Below are positions 7,689-13,406 of a stretch of 17,726 nucleotides of DNA, piece by piece. The position numbers were made by a program, and so were the translations under genes. Source of the DNA: XYA12-FULL-58-9 sp001798605 (GTDB taxonomy: Bacteria > Myxococcota > XYA12-FULL-58-9); assembly GCA_036736205.1 (NCBI GenBank), contig DAINMX010000127.1:1-17726 (forward strand). Direction: 5' to 3'. The stretch's first letter is position 1; every line of letters starts with the position of its first letter. The notes beneath the pieces are model-generated. The model was not told the DNA's origin. It saw only the letters and a list, made by a program, of their open reading frames with translations, and ran no database searches.

Positions 7689-9334
7689 CACTGTCCTCCT
7701 TCGTTGTAACGTTGCGGAACCGGTTGGTTGAAAAGATCGGTGTAGAGGACCCCCCGAAATGACATCGCCGCATCACGGTCGAGCTCGTCATCGGGGAAGA
7801 AGGTAATCGCGCCGGCTTTGTCGCCGTGATCAACCCACAGGTATCGGCCAACCCGGCCTACCGCGCCGCCGTCAACGTCGAGACGAACGTCACGGGTGTA
7901 GAGATCTCCAAGCTCCACCTCGGCAAGATGGGGCGCATCGTCCTCGGGAGAGACCGACACCAACCAAAGTTTGTCCCCCGCGGGAGACAGTCGCCGGGCA
8001 GACAAACTGCGAGCAAAACGCAGGTCGAGCACTGAGCCACCCCGGCCGAGGTCGAGCACTCCGAGATCGCGTCCGTCCGCATACTCCACGACAGCGCGCG
8101 AAGCCTCGTGGCCGACATCAACAGCGACAATCGGGCTTCCGAGACGTAGCACCTCGACGCCGGTGGAACGTCTTTCGTCGAGCCCAAATGGGTCGAGCCG
8201 CAGAAGGTTGTAGTCCGGACTGCTCTCAGAGAACCCCAACGCCATGTCCCTGCCAGTTTCGGGGTCGGTGAAGCGAACCAGGTGGTCCACAGCAACGGTC
8301 TGTGGGAATCGACTGGCGACACCTGTGTAGCCGTCGACCAAAATGATCTCGTCTTTCGCGGCAGCCAGGAGAAGCTCACCGCCCTGTGGGCCAAAGAACA
8401 ACTCGACATCATGCACCCACGCATCGGGGGTCACCACGTTTTCGAGCGCCACGAGCACCTGCATGTCACTCGTGTCACCAAGGACAGCACGACTCGACAG
8501 ACTTATGGACAACACATAGAGCTCACCGTTTGTTGAGCGAACAAAGGCTCGTTCGACATTGTCCAGGATGCCACTTAGCTCATCGCCCCGATTGTTGGTG
8601 AAGATCACCTCGGCGGGGACGATGTTCCGATCGGCGTCCGGCGTCAGCGGCACCATGGGTCCGGCTGCGGCTCGCTGCAGATCGACAGGGATCAGGCCCC
8701 CGCGTACGAATACCAAGGCGAGTGGGACCTCTGCGGTATAGGATGTCGGCGTTCCCTCATGGTCGACCGTGGTTCGCAGACGCACCGCCTCTGCAAACAC
8801 CGCCCTGTGCGGTCTCGCTCCCGGGGTGCCCAAACGCAATGCGATCGCCGATGGAGCTCTGGGATCGAGATCGAGCACAGCGACCGTGTTGGGAAACGCA
8901 AACAGCGAGCGACTCGGGGTCGCGCCGTCAGGTTGATAGGCAAGACCGTAACGGCCATCTCGGGAGACATCGAGCGCCTCCAAGGGTACACCGATGGACA
9001 ACCGGACAGTGGCACCGAGCTTGTCTTGAATCACCAAGACCTGCTCGTTGCCGGGATCGACCACAAGGACCTGACTTCGCGCCGGATCATCCGGCCGTAT
9101 CGCAGATCGGGCGAGTACCGGTGCCACCCCAGCATCGAGGCGCGCCAGTCTCTTGTGGCCGTCAGGTCCGCCGCGACCCGAGGGATCGACCACAACCAGG
9201 GAGGCGGAGGCCGCATCGAAATAGGCGAGCGCATCATCGAGTCCCAAAGGACCTGTGGCGGAAAAGGGCTCGACGGCCGGCTCATCACCGCAAGCAACGG
9301 AAAAGAGCATGGTTGTCAAAATCATTGTTCGCAT
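7688..9334 (-). CDS. Beta-propeller lipoprotein (second in operon)
   Basis: 548 residues with a short signal peptide and lipobox FSVAC (Cys15), so probably lipid-anchored in the envelope. The rest consists of repeated beta-rich units like YVTN/YncE or WD-like propellers: VLVVDPGNEQVLVIQD, LEALDVSRDGRYGLAYQPD, NTVAVLDLDP, IVAVDVGHEASRAVVEYADG, SARRLSPAGDKLWLVSV. No catalytic motif is seen, and apart from Cys15 there are no Cys. The C-terminal stretch (YLWVDHGDKAGAITFFPDDE...SFRGVLYTDLF) resembles the end of the upstream neighbour (ITFVDPSGEELRHVTGF), so the two are probably distant paralogs. The ATG is preceded by a GGAGGTGGAG stretch lying inside the 3' end of the upstream gene, 2 nt from its stop. 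Its own stop overlaps the barrel gene's ATG. Probably a periplasm- or surface-facing scaffold or ligand binder; the exact function is unknown. Confidence 0.8.
   Translation of the reverse strand: MRTMILTTMLFSVACGDEPAVEPFSATGPLGLDDALAYFDAASASLVVVDPSGRGGPDGHKRLARLDAGVAPVLARSAIRPDDPARSQVLVVDPGNEQVLVIQDKLGATVRLSIGVPLEALDVSRDGRYGLAYQPDGATPSRSLFAFPNTVAVLDLDPRAPSAIALRLGTPGARPHRAVFAEAVRLRTTVDHEGTPTSYTAEVPLALVFVRGGLIPVDLQRAAAGPMVPLTPDADRNIVPAEVIFTNNRGDELSGILDNVERAFVRSTNGELYVLSISLSSRAVLGDTSDMQVLVALENVVTPDAWVHDVELFFGPQGGELLLAAAKDEIILVDGYTGVASRFPQTVAVDHLVRFTDPETGRDMALGFSESSPDYNLLRLDPFGLDERRSTGVEVLRLGSPIVAVDVGHEASRAVVEYADGRDLGVLDLGRGGSVLDLRFARSLSARRLSPAGDKLWLVSVSPEDDAPHLAEVELGDLYTRDVRLDVDGGAVGRVGRYLWVDHGDKAGAITFFPDDELDRDAAMSFRGVLYTDLFNQPVPQRYNEGGQ
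7695..7701 (-). promoter_or_regulatory. Ribosome binding site for the barrel gene, inside the preceding gene
   Basis: AAGGAGG on the minus strand lies 6 nt before the ATG at 7688 but only 3 nt before the in-frame GTG at 7691, so the ATG is the better start. The site is within the last codons of the propeller gene (Asn-Glu-Gly-Gly-Gln), which suits coupled translation. Confidence 0.75.
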
Positions 9335-9336
9335 GG

Positions 9337-10965
9337 CTACTCCACCTCCAGGGCAAAACCGGTGACGTGACGCAGCTCCTCGCCGCTCGGGTCAACAAAG
9401 GTGATCCGCCCCCAAGGATGGCTCTGGGTGATATAGGTGCGTCGGGTCTCTGATAGGTATCCCATGCGTTCGGGTTCTGCGGCGAGAGCGATGCGCCTGT
9501 CATCGAAGCCCGGTCGGTGTGAAACACGCAAGACCTCGGGTTTCTTGTCATCGAGGATGGCCTGAAAGGTGACGCCCAGACTCGATCCCAGTGCCGGTAC
9601 GAAGACAAAGGGGCCAAAGGGTTGATCGGACACCTCGAGCCGATGGGCGTTCGTCAACACATTGAGCCACGAGACGCCATAGGATTTGTCGACCGAGACC
9701 TCAGGATCTTCGACCATCGGATCCCATGCTGGCGCGCCTGGCATCTTCATGTGCGAGAGGTGCGCGTGCTCACCGTCACCAACCCAAGCGACAGCCAGCA
9801 CCGCTTTCTCGAGTCGAACGGAGTGGACCTCGCGGGTTTGTAGGTCGACGACCCAGATCGTCTCCGCCTCGAGCGCTGGCTCATAGGCGAGTGCAACAGC
9901 AGCACTCGGATCCAGGGACAACCGAGAGACTGCGCCAATGTCGATCTCAGTGGCCAACGGAGCACACACGACAGCAGCATCGACGATGTCGACGACACCG
10001 ATAGTCTGGGAGACATCGGAGGTAACGCTGACAACCAGCTCACCACTTTGGGTGAAGGACATATCTGTCACCACCCCGTTGGCAGTGAGGCAGGTGGCCA
10101 CTCCGCTTTCGAGGTCGATGACGTCAATCTGTGGATTCTCCGCGTAACGGAGCACCGCATGATGGGCGTCAGCGTCAATGAGAATCTCGTTGGCTGAACC
10201 ATCAAAAGCCACCTCACTTCGCGGCTCGGCAACGCCTCCCTCCATGCTCGTGAGCGTGATCGGTGTGAGGGTGTCGCGGGAGATGACGATGGCTCGAGAC
10301 CCGTCCTCTGAGAAACGCACATCCCTCGGGAGGAAACCGACCGCCACGTTCACCAGGCGAGGGTCGTCATCGGACAACGCACTTGGACCATCGGCCAATG
10401 ACAATACTGAGATCTGATTGATGTTGCCCGGCTCACTCTGGCGATCCTGAGCGCGGTGATCGTCCCAATCGTAATAGGCGATGGCGTGATCACCCGTGGG
10501 CGACACCGCCAGATGCGACAACGAGCGCGCCGTCGACCAGGCGGCGTTGACCGGCGGCTCGGTGCGATGATCGAGCACCTCGATGATGTCGAGACCATCA
10601 AGAAGCACCGAAAGCTCACGACTGCCGACAACCGCGACAACCATCGGCGCGAGTCCCGCGGCGAATGCCTCCACCTCCAGAGTCAAACTGTCGATGCGCA
10701 CCAGCCGCCGGGCTTCGGTATCCAGAGTGAACACGTAACGTTTGGATGCCAACGGATCCCGCACGGCGCTCGACGGCGGCGTTGGCGGCTCGTCGATCAC
10801 ACACTGGTCAAACTCACAGTGAAATCCCACCGGGCACTCAGCCCCACCACAGGGGCCCTCATACTGATCCCCCGACCCAGCTTCCAAGCTGCTCCTCTCA
10901 GCGGCCTTCATGTCGCTGCCGCAACCACTGACCACCATAGCCGCTGCCCAAATAGCTCGTTGCAT
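9337..10965 (-). CDS. Beta-propeller lipoprotein with Cys-rich cassette (first of coupled trio)
   Basis: 542 residues. Lipobox VVSGC gives a lipidated Cys15. A Ser/Glu/Gly linker follows, then a four-Cys cassette (Cys39, 44, 50, 55; core CPVGFHC) like those in both kelch lipoproteins, and a Pro-rich spacer. From about residue 70 to the end, repeated strands such as RYVFTLDTEARRLVRID, LSHLAVSPTGDHAIAYYDW, PRDVRFSEDGSRAIVIS, PQIDVIDLESG and ETIWVVDLQTREVH indicate a YVTN-like beta-propeller. The start at 10965 is set by AGGAGG at 10977-10972, 6 nt upstream, and by the signal peptide; a longer upstream open frame to 11364 overlaps the neighbour and lacks both. It ends 2 nt before the next propeller gene. 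It is 148 nt downstream of the MopE-repeat gene on the same strand. No enzyme motif is seen; binding or scaffolding is inferred. Confidence 0.82.
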   Translation of the reverse strand: MQRAIWAAAMVVSGCGSDMKAAERSSLEAGSGDQYEGPCGGAECPVGFHCEFDQCVIDEPPTPPSSAVRDPLASKRYVFTLDTEARRLVRIDSLTLEVEAFAAGLAPMVVAVVGSRELSVLLDGLDIIEVLDHRTEPPVNAAWSTARSLSHLAVSPTGDHAIAYYDWDDHRAQDRQSEPGNINQISVLSLADGPSALSDDDPRLVNVAVGFLPRDVRFSEDGSRAIVISRDTLTPITLTSMEGGVAEPRSEVAFDGSANEILIDADAHHAVLRYAENPQIDVIDLESGVATCLTANGVVTDMSFTQSGELVVSVTSDVSQTIGVVDIVDAAVVCAPLATEIDIGAVSRLSLDPSAAVALAYEPALEAETIWVVDLQTREVHSVRLEKAVLAVAWVGDGEHAHLSHMKMPGAPAWDPMVEDPEVSVDKSYGVSWLNVLTNAHRLEVSDQPFGPFVFVPALGSSLGVTFQAILDDKKPEVLRVSHRPGFDDRRIALAAEPERMGYLSETRRTYITQSHPWGRITFVDPSGEELRHVTGFALEVE

Positions 10966-10971
10966 AGACGA

Positions 10972-10977
10972 CCTCCT
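10972..10977 (-). promoter_or_regulatory. Ribosome binding site for the first propeller lipoprotein
   Basis: AGGAGG on the minus strand, 6 nt before the ATG at 10965. It decides this start over the far upstream in-frame ATGs reaching 11364, which would run inside the MopE-repeat gene. Confidence 0.75.
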
Positions 10978-11088
10978 GGAAAGGGATGTGAAGCAACTTG
11001 CGTGCCACGATGTGAGCTGCCATTTTTCAAAGACTTCCATTGGCCCCACAGAACAGGTGCACGCCATTTCAAACGATCTCGATGCTGG

Positions 11089-11106
11089 TGTCTCGGATGA
11101 GAGACA
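11089..11106 (-). other. Short inverted repeat after the MopE-repeat gene
   Basis: TGTCTC and GAGACA form a perfect 6-bp dyad around a 6-nt loop, a few bases past the TGA at 11114. There is no run of T after it, so it is not a standard intrinsic terminator. It could be an mRNA end stabiliser, a weak attenuator or an operator, or chance. The remaining intergenic sequence down to 10966 shows no convincing promoter. Confidence 0.25.
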
Positions 11107-11113
11107 TAGCAGG

Positions 11114-13033
11114 TCAATCACAAATGCCGGGGTTCGGCGAGACGACGGCGTTGCACGGTTTCCACAGTCGCCCAAGCTGGTTGGGGGACAGTGTCTCTGT
11201 TGGGTCTGACCAGTTGGCAATGTTGCCGCACGCATCCCACGCATTGAATCCCACACCCGTACATTCGTTGCTGACCAAATAGCTTTCGATGAGAGCAATC
11301 GTATCGCCGCTGTTGATTCTGTCTGTTTGCGAGTAGGCACCCGTGCCGATGCGCAAAATGCCACCGGGTGAATTCAAGAACCATCCATTTGCCAGCTCTT
11401 CGCTCGGTTCCATTTGCAGCACCGATAAGTTGAGACCGTAGAGACCTGGGTCGTCAGCGGCAAAGAATGGGTAGGCGCAGGCCGATGCCGACTGGTTACG
11501 AATGGCCACGTACACTCCACGAGGAGGCACGACGGCGGTGCCATCGAAATCCATCCAACGAAAAGTTGTGTGGGCGGCATTGGCGTAGCCAAAGTGGGTG
11601 CCTTCCAAGGTCACCGGACAATGGGAGAGATTGGTAATCTCGAATGCTTCCCCCGCTTCGCAATCGTTTCCCGGACAGTCCCCGTCTCCGTTGATGACAT
11701 ATTCGCTGAACATGACGTTGTTCGCCGTGACCGCAACGGGCGCGGTGCACTCTTCGATGAGACTCACTTCGACGCTTTCACTCGCAGCACAGCATTGCAT
11801 GCCGGTGCCCGCACAGGAAAGAATCGAGATCGACGTGCTAACACCCGGCGGTGGACCACCGGCGGCAATAGCGTTGGCAGGACGATGGAAGTTTTGTCCT
11901 TCGGTGGTGACCGTCGCATAGGGAACCGCATCGCCATCCTTATACAGTGCGTAGGTGTAACCGGCAGGCAGCGGGTCGAACTCGACAATAGGACGTCGGT
12001 CCCAGCTCAGAGGGCAAACGCTGATATGGGGTGCGAACAATTCATCGCTACCGTCAGCCGTATTGGGGTTGCAGTCGTTGTCTATGCCGTCACAGATCTC
12101 GAGGTTCTCAGAGTTTGCGTCGTTACAAACCAGGCCAGGTCCACCTTCGCAGATGTACACGCCTTCTTCGCAGGCGTCGGCATCCCCCAGTCCATCGCAA
12201 GCAACGCCGAACCCTGGCTCGTCCTTGCCATCAGCGGTGTCGGGGTTGCAGTCGTTGTCGATGCCATCACAGAGGTCGAGCTGGCCTGTGGTGGCGTCAT
12301 TGCAAATCAGGCCGTCGAAGCCCGCACAAGAGATGACGCCTTCTTCGCAAAGGTCACTGTCAGGGCCGTCACACTGTTGCCCGAGTGTCGGCTCGTCGCT
12401 TCCGTCCGCCGTATTGGGGTTACAGTCATTGTCGATGCCGTCACAAATCTCGATGTTGCCAGAGTTGACGTCGTTACAGACCAGGCCAGGTCCACCCTCG
12501 CAGATGTACACGTTTTCTTCGCAGGCGTCGGCACCCCCCAGGCCATCGCAAGCAACGCCGAACCCTGGCTCGTCCTTGCCATCCGTGGTATCGGGGTTGC
12601 AGTCGTTGTCGATGCCATCACAAAGATCAAGCTCGTCTGGGGTGGCGTCACTGCAAATCAGGCCGTCCAAGCCCGCACAAAAAATGACGCCTTCTTCGCA
12701 AAGGTCACTGTCCGGGCCATCACACCGGTGCCCGAGTGTCGGCTCGTCGCTCCCGTCCGCCGTACTGGGGTTACAGTCATTGTCGATGCCGTCACAGATC
12801 TCCATTTTTTCCATGTTTGCTTCATCGCAACGCAGTACTTGGTTGTCGCAGATCCACACCCCATAGGAACACAGGTCGTTGTCAGGACCGTCGCACGGCT
12901 CCCCGAGCAGGGTGGCATCTTCTTTACACGGCACGACGGGAATCAATGGAGAGGTGTCGCAACCGGCGGCAAAAAGCGGAGTCGAAACCAACAGTGCGAA
13001 GACAATTCGATTGCGTGGAACTCCAAATCTCAT
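11114..13033 (-). CDS. MopE-type metal-binding-repeat lipoprotein with lamin-tail-like domain
   Basis: 639 residues from the ATG at 13033. The signal peptide ends in lipobox LFAAGC (Cys25) with Asp at +2. Residues about 36-330 hold five Cys-rich units, each with CDGIDNDCNPxTxDGxDE, alternating between two forms (GxRCDGPDSDLCEEGV and GVACDGLGxADACEE). The motif is typical of the MopE 'putative metal-binding' family, so Ca or Cu binding and disulfide-stiffened surface display are plausible. Residues about 330-430 may be an Fn3-like domain. From about 435 on (NVMFSEYVINGDGDC...GEAFEITNLSHCPVTLEG...PPRGVYVAIRN) the pattern matches lamin-tail-like domains, which are common in secreted bacterial proteins. 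The AAAGGG on the minus strand is 8 nt before this ATG; an ATG at 13039 would add two residues but sits only about 2 nt from that site. It is upstream of the propeller/barrel genes and divergent from kelch paralog 2. Confidence 0.85.
   Translation of the reverse strand: MRFGVPRNRIVFALLVSTPLFAAGCDTSPLIPVVPCKEDATLLGEPCDGPDNDLCSYGVWICDNQVLRCDEANMEKMEICDGIDNDCNPSTADGSDEPTLGHRCDGPDSDLCEEGVIFCAGLDGLICSDATPDELDLCDGIDNDCNPDTTDGKDEPGFGVACDGLGGADACEENVYICEGGPGLVCNDVNSGNIEICDGIDNDCNPNTADGSDEPTLGQQCDGPDSDLCEEGVISCAGFDGLICNDATTGQLDLCDGIDNDCNPDTADGKDEPGFGVACDGLGDADACEEGVYICEGGPGLVCNDANSENLEICDGIDNDCNPNTADGSDELFAPHISVCPLSWDRRPIVEFDPLPAGYTYALYKDGDAVPYATVTTEGQNFHRPANAIAAGGPPPGVSTSISILSCAGTGMQCCAASESVEVSLIEECTAPVAVTANNVMFSEYVINGDGDCPGNDCEAGEAFEITNLSHCPVTLEGTHFGYANAAHTTFRWMDFDGTAVVPPRGVYVAIRNQSASACAYPFFAADDPGLYGLNLSVLQMEPSEELANGWFLNSPGGILRIGTGAYSQTDRINSGDTIALIESYLVSNECTGVGFNAWDACGNIANWSDPTETLSPNQLGRLWKPCNAVVSPNPGICD
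12048..12815 (-). repeat. 351-bp coding tandem repeat within the MopE gene
   Basis: A 351-bp unit (117 codons, a two-motif dimer) occurs as about 2.2 copies: roughly 12048-12398, 12399-12749 and a partial copy to about 12815. For example TATTGGGGTT recurs at 12061 and 12412, and GCAACGCCGAACCCTGG at 12201 and 12552. Copies agree at roughly nine bases in ten by eye, so the array grew by duplicating a two-module block fairly recently and can vary in length without changing frame. Confidence 0.85.
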
Positions 13034-13101
13034 TGCCATTTCCCTTTCACTGCTCTGGGGTCGACTCCGTCGCGCGGCCAACCATGCCAGCATCGCAGGC
13101 T

Positions 13102-13197
13102 ACCAAGCAAGATACCGGTGGGGTAAACGAGCAAGATACCGGTAGGGTTACCAAGCATGATGCAGATGGGGTCAACGAGCAGGATGCCGGTAAGTTC
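13102..13197. repeat. Tandem array of four 24-bp units in the divergent intergenic region
   Basis: The units are 13102-13125, 13126-13149, 13150-13173 and 13174-13197. All share a core like GCAAGATACCGGTGGGGT with substitutions. Units 1 and 3 begin ACCAAGCA and units 2 and 4 begin AACGAGCA, so a 48-bp pair was probably duplicated. The period is divisible by three. On the plus strand the array reads as four octapeptides (TKQDTGGV, NEQDTGRV, TKHDADGV, NEQDAGKF) inside a 44-codon ATG-to-TAG frame at 13084-13218 that lacks a visible ribosome site. The array lies just upstream of the MopE-repeat gene's start, so it could sit in that gene's promoter or leader. Confidence 0.85.
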
Positions 13198-13236
13198 GCC
13201 ATGGCCTACTCAAACTAGCTCAGCCTCTTACCAGGA

Positions 13237-13349
13237 CCGTGCGCCACAGACCGCGCGACACAGACCGCGCGACACAGACCGCGTGCCACAGACCGCGCGA
13301 CACAGACCGCGCGCCACAGACCGCACGCCACAAGACCGCACGCCACACT
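13237..13349. repeat. Minisatellite of eight units of about 14 bp before kelch paralog 2
   Basis: Eight consecutive units of CCGCGCGACACAGA, with small changes. Starts are at 13237, 13251, 13265, 13279, 13293, 13307, 13321 (15 bp) and 13336. The units at 13251, 13265 and 13293 are identical. Since 14 is not a multiple of three and the array is followed by a good promoter, it is non-coding. The Arg/His/Thr-rich peptide it would give in frame with the kelch gene is an artefact. Repeat-number change would alter the sequence just upstream of the -35 box. Confidence 0.9.
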
Positions 13350-13379
13350 TTGACAGCGCGACAGCGGTCGCTCTATGGT
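13350..13379 (+). promoter_or_regulatory. Probable sigma-70-type promoter for kelch paralog 2
   Basis: A perfect -35 TTGACA at 13350-13355 and TATGGT at 13374-13379 (4 of 6 bases of TATAAT), 18 bp apart. Transcription would begin near 13386, leaving a leader of about 20 nt with a G-rich ribosome site (GGGGG at 13398-13402) before the ATG at 13407. The -35 box directly abuts the 14-bp minisatellite. Confidence 0.5.
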
Positions 13380-13406
13380 CGTTGCCTCACAGAAATCGGG
13401 GGTCAC

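Noticed and set aside
10966..11364. Upstream extension of the first propeller lipoprotein into the MopE-repeat gene
   Set aside because: It would bury the signal peptide and ignores the AGGAGG directly before 10965.
12063..12866. Plus-strand Ser/Pro-rich repeat frame
   Set aside because: Another antisense frame of the MopE repeats, without start signals of its own.
11570..13126. Plus-strand open frame of 518 codons with Val/Ile-rich repeats
   Set aside because: It is the antisense reading of the MopE-type repeats; its repetitiveness simply mirrors the 351-bp block.
13102..13349. CRISPR array
   Set aside because: The units are contiguous, without unique spacers, imperfect, and no cas genes are near; these are tandem repeats.
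13239..13406. N-terminal extension of kelch paralog 2 rich in Arg, His and Thr
   Set aside because: It translates the non-coding 14-bp minisatellite and the promoter. The lipoprotein signal peptide begins at 13407.
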